The notes: a model not told the origin generated them from the sequence alone. Shown: positions 8,933 to 18,824, numbered from the stretch's first letter. The stretch: 64,000 nt of DNA from Streptomyces sp. NRRL S-337 (GCF_000720175.1 NZ_JOIX01000057.1:1-64000), one strand, 5' to 3'. Numbers and translations are program-made.

Positions 8933-9784
8933 ATGTCATCGGACCATCACATCAACACGAGGCGGAGGTTGCTTCAGGCCGCGCTCGCAGTGGGCGCGCT
9001 CTCCGCCGGGCGCTTCTTCTTCCCTCCCGCGGACGGCACGCCGGGGGCGGCCGGGGGCCGGCCGGACCGGCACCGGCCGCCGCCCCACGACGCCTCCCGC
9101 CGCCCCGACCCGGCGAGCACCTCGGAGGCCTACCGGCTCCGCCCCATGGCCGGTGAGACCTCGCTCTCCGGACCGGGGGCCTCCCCGCCGCACCCGAACG
9201 TCGCCTACACGCTGGGCACCGACCGGCGGGAGATCTTCCTGACCTTCGACGACGGCCCGCACCCGCACTACACCCCGGAGATCCTGCGGATCCTGCGCCG
9301 CAACGAGGCCCGGGCGACCTTCTTCGTCATCGGGGAGAACGCCGACGCCTTCCCGGAGCTGCTGCAGGACATCGCCGACGACGGCCATGCCGTCGGCAAC
9401 CACACCTGGACCCATCCGCAGCTCACCAAGCTGGCGCCGGGCGCGGTACGCAGTGAACTCAGCCGCACCAGCAGCCTGATCGACGACGTCCTGGGCAGCG
9501 CCCCGAACCTGGCCCGGGCCCCGTACGGTGTCTGGGACGATCCCTCGCTGAGCATCTGCAACGAGCTGGGCATGTCGCCGGTCGGCTGGGCGATCGATTC
9601 GCGGGACTGGACGACCCCGGGGGTGGACAGCATCGTCGACGCGGTCATGGAGGAGATGCGGCCGGGCGCCATCGTGCTCTCGCACGACGGCGGCGGCGAG
9701 CGCGGCCAGACCGTCGATGCGCTGGACCGGTACCTGCCGCGTCTGATGGACGACGGTTACCGGCCGGCCCGCATCGAACCGTGA
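8933..9784 (+). CDS. Tat-exported polysaccharide deacetylase (NodB domain)
   Basis: A 283-residue exported protein. The N-terminus has a twin-arginine pattern (NTRRRLLQAALAVGALSAG), then a low-complexity linker to about residue 90 and a NodB fold. Metal and catalytic residues are present: D106/D107 (TFDDGPH), H157 and H161 (HTWTHPQ), the RAPYG motif and LSHDGG. It probably removes N-acetyl groups from peptidoglycan, chitin or an exopolysaccharide outside the membrane. An in-frame stop just upstream forces the ATG at 8933, though the GAAGG element sits unusually close to it. A strong hairpin terminator lies about 195 bp downstream. Confidence 0.87.
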   Translation: MSSDHHINTRRRLLQAALAVGALSAGRFFFPPADGTPGAAGGRPDRHRPPPHDASRRPDPASTSEAYRLRPMAGETSLSGPGASPPHPNVAYTLGTDRREIFLTFDDGPHPHYTPEILRILRRNEARATFFVIGENADAFPELLQDIADDGHAVGNHTWTHPQLTKLAPGAVRSELSRTSSLIDDVLGSAPNLARAPYGVWDDPSLSICNELGMSPVGWAIDSRDWTTPGVDSIVDAVMEEMRPGAIVLSHDGGGERGQTVDALDRYLPRLMDDGYRPARIEP

Positions 9785-9978
9785 GCCGCGCGGACGCAGG
9801 CGCGGACCGCAGCCGGGGCCGACGGCCAGGGGCGGCGACCGGCGGCGGCATCGGCCCCGTCACCGAACAATCACAAACAGGTACCAATGGGTGAGAACGG
9901 TCACTCCTCAGCGCATTGCTCACCCCTATGGTTTATCGTTCAATTGGAAGCGGCGCCGAGCGCGCCCTCCCCCAAGCT

Positions 9979-10010
9979 GCCCCGGCCGAATTCCCCCGTT
10001 CGGCCGGGGC
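9979..10010. terminator. 12-bp perfect hairpin terminator between convergent genes
   Basis: GCCCCGGCCGAA (9979-9990) pairs perfectly with TTCGGCCGGGGC (9999-10010) around an 8-nt loop, followed on the plus strand by TTCCCCTTTT. It stands between the rightward deacetylase and the leftward SDR gene and can terminate both. Confidence 0.8.
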
Positions 10011-10020
10011 TTCCCCTTTT

Positions 10021-10072
10021 CCGGGCTCACCTCAGGTGCGAGGCCCCTCCGCCGGGCTCACCTCAGGTGCGA
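10021..10072. repeat. 21-bp direct repeat duplicating the SDR gene 3' end
   Basis: A 21-bp sequence beginning CCGGGCTCACCTCAGG occurs at 10021-10041 and 10052-10072, a 31-bp period. The second copy contains the last codons and stop of the SDR gene; the first is a duplicate just beyond the stop. Confidence 0.75.
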
Positions 10073-10795
10073 AGCACCGTTCACGTCCAGGACAGCGCCC
10101 GAGGACCAGACCGCCTCCGGCGAGGCGAGGTAGTGGACGGCCGACGCCACGTCCAGGGGCGCGGCCACCCGCCCGAACGGGCTCTGCTGCCGCACCTCCT
10201 CCGTCAGCCGGTCCGCGACCCGCTCGGTGGTCACGAACCCCGGCGCCACCGACGCCACCGCGATCCCGTACGGGGCGAGGTGCACCGCCAGCGACTGGCC
10301 CATCGCGTGCAGCGCCGCCTTCGTCGCGCCGTACGCCGGATGGTCCGGCTCGCCGCGGTACGCGCCGCGCGAGCCGATGTTGACGATCCGGCCCTCCACC
10401 TCGCGCTCGATCATGTTCCGCGCCGCGCAGTAGCTCACGTGCGCCGCGCCGAGCAGGTTGACGTCCACGATCCGCCGCCAGGCCCGCTGCCAGTCCTCGA
10501 ACGAGGTGCGGTCCAGCGGATGCGCCTGGTTCGCCGCGGCGTTGTTGACCAGTACGTCGACGCCGCCCAGCCCCTCCACGGCGGCCGCGACCACCGCCTC
10601 GGCCCCCTCCGGCGTGCTCACGTCCCCGTGCACCAGCACGTGCCCGCTCCCCGCCAGCCCGGCGAAGGCCTCCTCCGCCGCCTCCCGCCGGGACGCGTAG
10701 TGCAGCGCGACCCGGTCCCCGCCCGCGGCGAACCGCTCGGCAACCGCCCGCCCGATCCCCCGCGAGGCTCCCGTGACCAGCACTCCCCGGCTCAT
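10058..10795 (-). CDS. Short-chain dehydrogenase/reductase (SDR, classical)
   Basis: A 245-residue Rossmann-fold oxidoreductase with TGASRGIG at 8-15 (cofactor binding), NNAA at 84-87 and the S142-Y155-K159 catalytic set in NIGSRGAYRGEPDHPAYGATKAAL. The length is that of classical FabG-like SDRs. The ATG at 10795 has a GGAGGGG site upstream. A basic residue after the glycine-rich loop (TGASR) favours NADP(H), but this is weak. It is divergent from a methyltransferase 151 bp away; the substrate is unknown. Confidence 0.88.
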   Translation of the reverse strand: MSRGVLVTGASRGIGRAVAERFAAGGDRVALHYASRREAAEEAFAGLAGSGHVLVHGDVSTPEGAEAVVAAAVEGLGGVDVLVNNAAANQAHPLDRTSFEDWQRAWRRIVDVNLLGAAHVSYCAARNMIEREVEGRIVNIGSRGAYRGEPDHPAYGATKAALHAMGQSLAVHLAPYGIAVASVAPGFVTTERVADRLTEEVRQQSPFGRVAAPLDVASAVHYLASPEAVWSSGAVLDVNGASHLR

Positions 10796-10946
10796 CGACA
10801 CCCCTCCGTCGCTTCCGTCGCCCGCTCGGCCCACGCCTCTCGGCATACCGCAAACGATCTTAAGGAACGAGGGGGGCCGGCGGTGGCCGGGGTCGTCCGC
10901 GCCTCGGGGCAGCACCACCGCCGCGGGAGCCCCCTACAGTCACCCC

Positions 10947-11573
10947 ATGCCGTTCGATCACAACGACCACTACCACCGCCTGCTGCTACGGCAGCTGCCC
11001 CCGCACTGCCGTACGGCCCTCGACGTGGGGTGCGGCACGGGGCGGTTCGCGCGGCGGCTGGCCGGGCGGGGCATCGACGTCCACGCGGTCGATCCGTCGG
11101 CCGAGACGCTCGCCCGGGCCCGCGCCGCGACCGCGGAAACGCCCGGCGGACCGCCGGTGCGCTACCAGCAGGCGGACGCGGCCCGGCTCCAACTCCCGCC
11201 CGGCCATTACGACTTCATCTCCTGCCTGGCGAGCCTGCACCACATGCCCTTCGAGACGGTGAGCACACTGCGGGCGGCGCTCGCGCCCGGTGGTGTCCTG
11301 GCCGTCCTCGGCTGCTATCCGGAGCGGTCGCCGGCCGACTACGCCTGGAGTCTGGCCGCCGTTCCGGCGAACGCCGCCGCCCGGCTCGCCGTGGGCGCGG
11401 TGGAGGCGGTCCGGCCGTCCGGTGCCGCGGATCCGGTGCGGGCGCCGACCGCCCCGCCGACCGTGCCGCTCCCCCGGATCCGTCAGCAGGCCGCGGAGCT
11501 GCTCCCCGGGTGCCGCATCCGACGGCTGCTCTTCTGGCGCTATCTGCTGGTCTTCCGCCGGCCCGACAGCTGA
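10947..11573 (+). CDS. Class I SAM-dependent methyltransferase
   Basis: A 208-residue protein with the class I methyltransferase motif I (ALDVGCGTGRFARRL, about 24-38), motif II acidic residue (VHAVDPS), an ADAARL motif and the DFISCLASLHHM motif IV. The C-terminal third is arginine-rich and ends RRLLFWRYLLVFRRP, similar to small ubiquinone/menaquinone-type or UbiE-like methyltransferases. The acceptor cannot be predicted. It stands alone between the divergent SDR and the DNA ligase. Confidence 0.83.
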   Translation: MPFDHNDHYHRLLLRQLPPHCRTALDVGCGTGRFARRLAGRGIDVHAVDPSAETLARARAATAETPGGPPVRYQQADAARLQLPPGHYDFISCLASLHHMPFETVSTLRAALAPGGVLAVLGCYPERSPADYAWSLAAVPANAAARLAVGAVEAVRPSGAADPVRAPTAPPTVPLPRIRQQAAELLPGCRIRRLLFWRYLLVFRRPDS

Positions 11574-11654
11574 TCCGGCCGGCCGCCGGAGGGCCCCGCT
11601 CGGACCGCCCGGCGTCGATCTGCGAACCCCCGCCCGGCGGCCGATGATCGAACC

Positions 11655-12626
11655 ATGGCCCCCACCACCGGGCGCGGCCCGGCCCCGTACCCCGTGATCG
11701 AGCCGATGCTGGCCTCGGTCGGGCCGCTGCCCGCTCCGCACGAGGAGGCGGCCTGGGCGTTCGAGGCCAAATGGGACGGCGCGCGGTGCATCATCAGCAC
11801 CCCGGGCGACGGCACGATCCGACTGGTCACCCGGGCGGGCAACGACGCCACGGCGACGTACCCGGAGCTGGCGCCGCTCGGGGAGCAGCTGCGGGGCCGG
11901 ATCGCGGTGCTGGACGGTGAGGTCGTGGTCCTCGATGCGCGCGGCCGGCCGGACTTCGGGCTGCTGCAGCGCCGGATGGGCGTGACCAATCCGCGCCGCA
12001 CCGCCCGGCTGGCCATGGAGCACCCGGTCCACCTGGTCCTCTTCGACCTCATGTATCTGGAGGGGTCGCTGCTGGGCGCGCCGTATGTCGAACGCCGCAC
12101 CGCGCTGGCCGGGCTGGGGCTGCGCGGCCCCAACTGGTCGGTGCCCGGCTATGTGGAGGGTCACGGTCAGCAGGCCTGGGAGGCCTCGCTGCAGGGCGGT
12201 CTCGAAGGCGTGGTGGCCAAGCGGCTCACCTCGGTGTACCTGCCCGGGGTCCGGTCACCCGAGTGGCGCAAGACCAAGCATCTGGAGACCCTCGACGTGG
12301 TCATCGGCGGCTGGCTGGAGGGCCACGGCACGCTGGCCGGACTGCCCGGGTCCGTGCTCGCTGGGGTGGCGGAACCGTCCGGGCTGCGGTACGTCGGTTC
12401 GGTCGGCTCGGGACTGTCCGACCGGGAGCGCCACGAACTGGCGCAGTACCTGGGGGTGATCCCGCTCGACCGCTCCCCGTTCGTCAACCCGGTGGACGCG
12501 TCGGGCGCCCACTGGGCCGAGCCCCGGCTCGTCGCCGAGATCGCCTTCAGCGGCTGGACCTCGGCCGGCCGGCTACGCCACCCGATCTGGCACCGACTGC
12601 GGCCGGACTTGACGCACTTGGGGTGA
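11655..12626 (+). CDS. ATP-dependent DNA ligase (LigC/LigD-ligase-domain type)
   Basis: A 323-residue minimal ATP-dependent ligase. Nucleotidyltransferase motif I is FEAKWDGARC with K39 as the AMP-accepting lysine; motif III (VLDGEVVVLD), motif IV (GLEGVVAKRL) and motif V (WRKTKH) follow in order, then an OB-fold. No primase or Ku partner is nearby. In actinobacteria such stand-alone ligases act in repair or non-homologous end joining together with Ku and LigD. Confidence 0.88.
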   Translation: MAPTTGRGPAPYPVIEPMLASVGPLPAPHEEAAWAFEAKWDGARCIISTPGDGTIRLVTRAGNDATATYPELAPLGEQLRGRIAVLDGEVVVLDARGRPDFGLLQRRMGVTNPRRTARLAMEHPVHLVLFDLMYLEGSLLGAPYVERRTALAGLGLRGPNWSVPGYVEGHGQQAWEASLQGGLEGVVAKRLTSVYLPGVRSPEWRKTKHLETLDVVIGGWLEGHGTLAGLPGSVLAGVAEPSGLRYVGSVGSGLSDRERHELAQYLGVIPLDRSPFVNPVDASGAHWAEPRLVAEIAFSGWTSAGRLRHPIWHRLRPDLTHLG

Positions 12627-12629
12627 GGC

Positions 12630-12717
12630 GGGGGGGAAGGGGAGGGGTGTGGGGGTGGGCGGGGTGTGGGAGCAGTGGGTGTGGGAGTGGGGGGAGTGGG
12701 GCGAGTGGGGGGCAGGG
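12630..12717 (+). repeat. G-run cluster between convergent genes
   Basis: About 88 bp of almost pure G/T/A with at least twelve runs of three to seven G on the plus strand and virtually no C. It lies immediately after the DNA ligase stop and before the convergent secreted-protein gene. It could fold into one or several G-quadruplexes in the ligase transcript 3' end or in DNA. Confidence 0.7.
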
Positions 12718-12762
12718 ACGGCTGCCCCGTAGCGCCGTTACGGACGACGGAACCTCAGCCCG

Positions 12763-13662
12763 TCACGGGTGGCAGAAGGTCGCCTCGGTGATCGAGCCGC
12801 CGGCGTTCTCGTCGTCCGAGCCGAGGACGCCCTGGTGGGACTTCGGCAGACAGGCCAGCGCCTCTATCTTGTGCCCGGAGAAGGTGGCGAGCCGCTTCGG
12901 TGCGTCGGACACCTTCAGCCGGACGGCGCCGTGCTTGCCGACGGAGAGGCGCCCGGCGGCGTAGAGCGCGGAGTCGAACGGCCCGTCGTCGCCCGGGTCC
13001 GAGGTGGACGACACGGTGAGCGCACCATCGGCGGAGAGCTTCACGTCGGAGATCTGCCGGACGTCCTTCTTCGGGTACGGTGCCCGGAATTTCGCGGAAT
13101 CCCGGGAGCCGAATGCGTTGGTGGCCGGGTTCCATTCCGCCGCGGTGAGTTTCCCGGGGTGATCATCGCTTCCCCGGTCCGCCCAGACCGCGGCTATTTT
13201 CCCGTGTCCGACGGCGGCCAGCGCAAATCCTTCGTAGTTTCCGTCAGGCGAGACGCCGGGCAGCCGGAAGGTGCGCAGTACGCGGACGGTGGTGTTCTCG
13301 CGGCGGATGCGGTACGCCGTTCCGTCGCTCGCCAGGGCCACGTACTCATGGGCCCGGCCCGGTACGGCGTCGATCGCCTCCAGGTCGACGGGCAGGGTGC
13401 CGCGCCAGGTCACGGGGGTCACCCGGGGTGCGGCGCCGGGGCGGTAGGCGACCGCGACCAGGCGGTTCTCGCCGGGCTTCTTGTTGTCGCGGACGGCGAG
13501 GGTGTCCACCGTGTCGCCGTGCCGGCCGTCGACCACGATGCCGCTGAGACCGGCCGTGATGCCGTCCCCGACGCGCTGCCAGCCCTGCGCCGCGCCGGCG
13601 GTCGCGGACGGTGCCAGGAATGCGGCGCCCACCAGGGCGACGCTGAATGCTTTCTTGATCAT
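12763..13662 (-). CDS. Secreted hypothetical protein (beta-propeller/esterase-like repeat appearance)
   Basis: A 299-residue exported protein: basic start MIKK, hydrophobic core and an Ala-X-Ala cleavage region near 22-25 (ATAGAA). The mature part is rich in beta-strand-like segments (LVAVAYRP, EYVALASDGTAYRI, KIAAVWADRGS) that resemble a propeller-type lipoprotein, but I do not recognise a family. Two cysteines sit near the C-terminus. The start at 13662 is chosen because it begins the signal peptide. Three 23-bp-spaced direct repeats lie upstream. Confidence 0.75.
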   Translation of the reverse strand: MIKKAFSVALVGAAFLAPSATAGAAQGWQRVGDGITAGLSGIVVDGRHGDTVDTLAVRDNKKPGENRLVAVAYRPGAAPRVTPVTWRGTLPVDLEAIDAVPGRAHEYVALASDGTAYRIRRENTTVRVLRTFRLPGVSPDGNYEGFALAAVGHGKIAAVWADRGSDDHPGKLTAAEWNPATNAFGSRDSAKFRAPYPKKDVRQISDVKLSADGALTVSSTSDPGDDGPFDSALYAAGRLSVGKHGAVRLKVSDAPKRLATFSGHKIEALACLPKSHQGVLGSDDENAGGSITEATFCHP

Positions 13663-13722
13663 CGGGCGATGGTAGGCAGCGCTCCGGGGCACTGAACAGG
13701 TCCCGTAGGACACCTCTCTTAC

Positions 13723-13778
13723 ATTCCATCCCGCATTTCTCCTACATTCCATCCGGCATTCCGGAGGAATTCCACCGC
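13723..13778. promoter_or_regulatory. Three direct repeats at exact 23-bp spacing upstream of secreted protein
   Basis: ATTCCATCCCGC at 13723, ATTCCATCCGGC at 13746 and ATTCCACCGC at 13769 start exactly 23 bp apart. Units one and two agree at 14 of 15 leading positions. The array lies 61-116 bp upstream of the leftward secreted-protein start, in a 310-bp divergent region with no other gene, so it may be a direct-repeat activator site. Confidence 0.55.
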
Positions 13779-13972
13779 AAGACACCCGAGCTGCCATAAG
13801 GCGCACGACCGGTCGTAAGGCACGCGGTTTGCGGTACGGCGCACGGCTTGCCGTCCAGCGCACGGCCCGGGTCCCCGCCATGAGGTCCGGGCCCCGAGGG
13901 CACACGATGGAGAACACGAGGGGCACGCAATGGCCCGGGGGTCCGCGCCACCGCAGACGGAAGGAGCCGATG

Positions 13973-15070
<1,098 letters not shown>

Positions 15071-15240
15071 CCGCGGGGTCTGCCGACCGGCCCGACCGTC
15101 GCGCCCACGCCCGGCCGCCGCGCCGTGCCGTGCCGTGCCGTGAGACGCTGAAACAAACAGGACCCGGGCGCAGATTCATGGACAGACATCGCAGACGGGG
15201 TGGACGGGGCAGGCAGGGACAGGTGGACCGCCAGGGTCAG

Positions 15241-15340
15241 CCACAGACATCAGTCAGAGACATCAGTCTGTGGCGTCACACAGAGACGTCACACAGAGAC
15301 ACTCAGGCAGAGACACAGGGACAGACGGGACTCCACAGTC
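15241..15340. repeat. Short tandem repeats upstream of small hypothetical gene
   Basis: A 13-bp unit GTCACACAGAGAC occurs twice in perfect tandem (15275-15287, 15288-15300), surrounded by related ACATCAGTC and CAGAGAC repeats. They occupy the leader region of the small gene starting at 15359. A (CCGTG)n run lies nearer 15121-15142. Confidence 0.6.
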
Positions 15341-15358
15341 AGCCGAGGAGTGAGTCCG

Positions 15359-15658
15359 ATGAGGATGGTCCTGAAGGCCCGGATACCGACCGAGGCGGGC
15401 AACGCGGTACTCAGGAACGGCACCCTGTTGAAGATCATGGAGGCGGCGTACGCCGCCCTGCAGCCGGAGGCGGCGTACTTCACCCTCGAAGACGGCGAGC
15501 GCGCCTGCTTCTTCTATTTCGACATGCAGCAGTCCTCCCAGATGCCGCCGGTGCTCGAATCGTTCTTCATGGACCTGAACGCGAAAGTTTCGCTCCAGCC
15601 AGTGATGAACGCCGACGATCTCCACACCGGTCTCGGGGACATGATGAGCGGTACGTGA
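15359..15658 (+). CDS. Small conserved hypothetical protein
   Basis: A 99-residue soluble protein, start ATG at 15359 with GAGGAG upstream. It has an alternating strand/helix pattern (VLKARIPTEAGN, LLKIMEAAYAAL, AAYFTLEDGERACFFYF, VLESFFMDLNAKVSLQPVMN) suggestive of a ferredoxin-like fold in the size range of small dimeric stress or YCII-like proteins. No catalytic residues are recognisable and no function is assigned. It is followed by repetitive DNA. Confidence 0.7.
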   Translation: MRMVLKARIPTEAGNAVLRNGTLLKIMEAAYAALQPEAAYFTLEDGERACFFYFDMQQSSQMPPVLESFFMDLNAKVSLQPVMNADDLHTGLGDMMSGT

Positions 15659-16022
15659 GCCGAGGGGCGATGAGCGCCACCTGAGCGGAGAGGTCGGGCA
15701 CCACCTGAGCGGAGGGGTCGGGCGCCGCCTGAGCTGACGAGGCGGGGCGGCACCTGGACCGAGGGGCCGGGCGACACTTGGGCCGAGGGGTCGGGGCGGC
15801 GCCCGCGCCGAGAGGTCGGGGCGGCGCCCGGCGACCGTTCCGACGGCGCCAGCTTCCCCACCCGTCCTGGCTGTCCCGGCCGGCCCGGCTGTCGTGGCTG
15901 GCCCGGCCGGTCCATCTGCCCTGACCACCCCGGCCGTCCCCACCCGCCCGGTCGTCCCCACCCATCCTGGCCGTGCTGGCCGTGCTGGTCGTCCTGGCCG
16001 TGCTGGTCGTCCGACCGCCCGC
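15659..16022. repeat. Degenerate GC-rich minisatellite-like intergenic region
   Basis: About 360 bp without a convincing gene. The left half repeats a degenerate CACCTGAGCGGAGGGGTCGG-like unit at roughly 30-bp intervals; the right half repeats CTGGCCGTGCTGGTCGTCC-like units. Open frames through it give collagen-like, proline/glycine-rich translations on both strands, as expected for repetitive GC-rich DNA rather than protein. Confidence 0.6.
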
Positions 16023-17354
16023 TCACTCCACCGGACCGCTGTCCTCCGGTACGCCCCGGGCCAGCCCGGCCAGGACGTCGAGCGCCTCGGCCAGGGCGTC
16101 GAGCGACGGGGAGGCGAGCGCCAGGCGTACAGCGTTGGGGGCGTGCCCCGTGCCGACGGCGAACGCTCCAGCCGGGGTGACGGCGATCCCGCGACGCGCG
16201 GCAGCCGCGACGAAGGTGTCGGCCCGCCACGGTTCCGGCAGGTCCCACCAGCAGTGGTACGCCTGCGGATCGGCCCGGATACGGAAGTCGGCCAACCGCT
16301 CGGCGACGATCCCTTGGCGCTCGGCCGCATCGGCGCGCTTTGCGTCCTCCAAGGCCGCCGCGGTGCCATCGACCATCCAGCCGGTCGCTGCCTCCAGCGC
16401 AAAGCGGGACGCGGTCCAAGTCCCCGACCGGAGGGCGGCCGCCAGTTCGCGGGTGAGGCCCTCGGGCGCCGTGAGGAAACCGAGCGACAGGCCGGGCGCC
16501 AGCCGCTTGGACAGGCTGTCGATCACCACGGTGCGCTCGGGCGCCAGGGCCGCCAGCGGCGGAAGGTCGGGGCGAAGAAACCCGTAGATCGCATCCTCAA
16601 CGATCCGCAGATCCAACTCGCCGGCCATGTCAGCCAGTTCACGTCGCCGCTGGTCGGGCATCGTGATGCCGAGCGGGTTGTGCAACGCCGGCTGAAGGTA
16701 GACGGCGCGCAGCGGGGCGGCGGCCCGGACCGCTGCGGGCGTCAGACCGTGCTCGTCCATGGCGAGCGGGACGAGGGTGACGCCCAGCCGGGCCGCGATC
16801 CCCTTGACCACGGGATACGTCAGCGCTTCGACGCCCAGCCGTTCGCCGGCCGGCACCAGCGCGGCGATCGCGGCGGCCACGGCCTGTCGCCCGTTGCCCG
16901 CGAAGAGCAACTGGCCGGGTTCCGGGGCCCAGTCGGCCCGGACGAGATGGGCGGCGGCGGCCTGCCGCGCCGCGGCCGTACCGGCCGGGCCCACCGGGCG
17001 GAGCGCGGCCGCCAGGGCGTCGGGACGTACCAGGCGTTCGAGGCTCTTGGCGAGCAGCGCGGGATGCTCGGGCAGCACCGGGAAGTTGAGTTCCAGGTCG
17101 ATCCGGGCCTCCGCCGGCTCGGCCAGGGCAGCTTCGGCGCGCGGTGCGGCGGTACGGACGTAGGTACCGCGGCCGACCTCCCCGACGGTCAGGCCGCGCC
17201 GACCCAGTTCGCGGTACACCCGGGCCGCGGTGGAACTGGCGATCCGCCGATCCCGGGCGAACCGCCGCAACGGCGGCAACCGGTCCCCCGGCCGCAGCCG
17301 CCCCGCCGCAATATCCGCCGCCAACCCATCGGCCAGCACTCGATAGTCGTCCAT
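16023..17354 (-). CDS. MocR-type regulator (GntR HTH fused to aminotransferase-like domain)
   Basis: A 443-residue MocR/PdxR-family regulator. An N-terminal GntR winged helix (about 8-68, LPPLRRFARDRRIASSTAARVYREL) is followed by a fold-type I aminotransferase domain with its PLP lysine at K283 (DSLSKRLAPGLSLGF), NP(L/H) and D-x-IYG motifs. The start at 17354 gives a compact HTH; upstream sequence in frame is low complexity. Such proteins sense an amino-group compound through PLP and bind direct repeats between divergent genes. Here the divergent partner is an alpha/beta hydrolase, and matching direct repeats are present. Confidence 0.88.
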   Translation of the reverse strand: MDDYRVLADGLAADIAAGRLRPGDRLPPLRRFARDRRIASSTAARVYRELGRRGLTVGEVGRGTYVRTAAPRAEAALAEPAEARIDLELNFPVLPEHPALLAKSLERLVRPDALAAALRPVGPAGTAAARQAAAAHLVRADWAPEPGQLLFAGNGRQAVAAAIAALVPAGERLGVEALTYPVVKGIAARLGVTLVPLAMDEHGLTPAAVRAAAPLRAVYLQPALHNPLGITMPDQRRRELADMAGELDLRIVEDAIYGFLRPDLPPLAALAPERTVVIDSLSKRLAPGLSLGFLTAPEGLTRELAAALRSGTWTASRFALEAATGWMVDGTAAALEDAKRADAAERQGIVAERLADFRIRADPQAYHCWWDLPEPWRADTFVAAAARRGIAVTPAGAFAVGTGHAPNAVRLALASPSLDALAEALDVLAGLARGVPEDSGPVE

Positions 17355-17554
17355 CCTCACCTTTCCCCGCTCCCCGTCTTCCCGGCTTCTCGCCTCCCTG
17401 GCCCCGGAGTTCAGCTCCGGTCCCCGGCGCTCGGCGCGCCCGCCCACCCTCGCTCTCGCTCTCGCCGCCCGTCCTCGCCGCCGCCCTGCCACGACAACAT
17501 CGCGACATTGACACAGCGCAGACCACACAGCACGGGCGGCACAGCACGCAGGAC

Positions 17555-17611
17555 ATTGCACCGAGCACATTATCCCTATTGCGCCGAGTAATTGCACCTC
17601 ATAGCATCGAG
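17555..17611. promoter_or_regulatory. Three 23-bp-spaced direct repeats (candidate MocR sites)
   Basis: ATTGCACCGAG (17555), ATTGCGCCGAG (17578) and ATAGCATCGAG (17601) begin exactly 23 bp apart in the 281-bp divergent region, close to the hydrolase start. MocR regulators are known to bind direct repeats with roughly two-helical-turn spacing, so these fit the adjacent regulator. A fourth partial copy, ATTGCACC, is at 17591. Confidence 0.65.
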
Positions 17612-17635
17612 CACGTCACATTGAACGCGGAGGGG

Positions 17636-18487
17636 ATGTCCACCATGGGATCGGTCGTCATAGGCGAAATCACCGTCGGCTACGAGGATGCGGGCGACCG
17701 GGAGGAGGGCCACCGGAACGAGAGCGGCGGCGAGCCGCTGGTGCTCATCCACGGGCACCCCTTCGACCGCTCCATGTGGCGACCGCAGATCGCCCACTTC
17801 AGCCAAGCCGGCCGACGGGTGATCGCCCCGGATCTGCGGGGCTACGGCGAGAGTTCGGTCGTTCCGGGCATTACCCCGCTGGAGACCTTCGCCCGCGATA
17901 TCGCCGGGCTGCTCGACCACCTGGGCATCGAGCGCTGCGTACTGGGTGGGCTCTCCATGGGCGGCCAGATCGTCATGGAGTGCTACCGCCTCTTCCCCGA
18001 GCGGATCCGCGGTGTGGTGCTCGCCGACACCTTCGCGGCGCCCGAGACCGACGAGGGCAAGGCAGGCCGCCGGGCGATGGCCGAGCGCCTGCTGCGCGAG
18101 GGGATGGCCGGCTATGCGCAGGAGGTGCTCGACAAGATGATTGCACCGAGCACCATCGAATCCCGGCCGGAGGTCGCCGCACACGTCCTGGGCATGATGA
18201 CCGGCACTCCGCCCGAGGGCGCAGCGGCCGCCCTGCGCGGCCGCGCCGAGCGCCCCGACTACCGGGAGCTGCTCACAGGGATGTCCGTACCGGCATTGGT
18301 GGTCGTCGGCACGGAGGACGCCTACACCCCCGTGAGCGACGCCCGCGACCTGCACCAGCGCATCCCGGACAGCACCCTGGCAATCATCCCCGAGGCAGCC
18401 CACATGCCGAACCTGGAGCGGGAGGACGACTTCAACGCCGCCCTGTCCACCTTCCTGACCACCCTTCCCGCCCCCACCAGCAGGTAG
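17636..18487 (+). CDS. Alpha/beta-hydrolase
   Basis: A 283-residue alpha/beta-hydrolase with oxyanion motif LIHGHPFD, nucleophile S107 (GGLSMGGQ), acid D228 (VVGTEDAYTP) and H256 (EAAHMPNLE). A cap region lies at about 133-205. The ATG at 17636 follows GGAGGGG closely; a second in-frame ATG at 17645 has better spacing and is equally plausible. It is divergent from the MocR gene, whose probable sites lie 25-81 bp upstream, so it is likely the regulated target. Esterase, lactonase or haloperoxidase-like activity is possible. Confidence 0.88.
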   Translation: MSTMGSVVIGEITVGYEDAGDREEGHRNESGGEPLVLIHGHPFDRSMWRPQIAHFSQAGRRVIAPDLRGYGESSVVPGITPLETFARDIAGLLDHLGIERCVLGGLSMGGQIVMECYRLFPERIRGVVLADTFAAPETDEGKAGRRAMAERLLREGMAGYAQEVLDKMIAPSTIESRPEVAAHVLGMMTGTPPEGAAAALRGRAERPDYRELLTGMSVPALVVVGTEDAYTPVSDARDLHQRIPDSTLAIIPEAAHMPNLEREDDFNAALSTFLTTLPAPTSR

Positions 18488-18824
18488 GACATCCACCCCG
18501 CCGCCCCTTCCGTATCTCCCGCTCTTTCCGCACCTCTCACATGTCCGCTCTTGCGGCGTGCGGCTCAGTGGCACCGTTGCCCAGCAGCTGCGGGGCCCCT
18601 ACTGCGTCACCCGCCGCGGCCGGTCAGTGGTACCTCAAGGGGTGAGGGCGAACACGCCGTTGAGCCGCCGCCCCGTTCCGGGCTCCCGTCAGGCCGGGAC
18701 GATACGGCGAGTCACAGCTCGCGCCGACCCCAAGTACGCTTCCCGGAACGGAAGTTCATCCCCATAGGACAAGTCGCCACTGGACGGCGGCGGTTCGCCA
18801 CTTCCCCCCAGCGGCGGTCGGCTC
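18488..18824. other. Non-coding stretch
   Basis: This 337-bp gap between the alpha/beta-hydrolase stop and the pseudogene remnant shows no frame with credible family similarity, no strong hairpin and no repeat. It is probably part of the decayed region. Confidence 0.5.

Noticed and set aside
15514..16419. Collagen-like Gly/Pro-rich leftward frames
   Set aside because: They arise from degenerate GC-rich repeats and overlap the MocR coding region in another frame.
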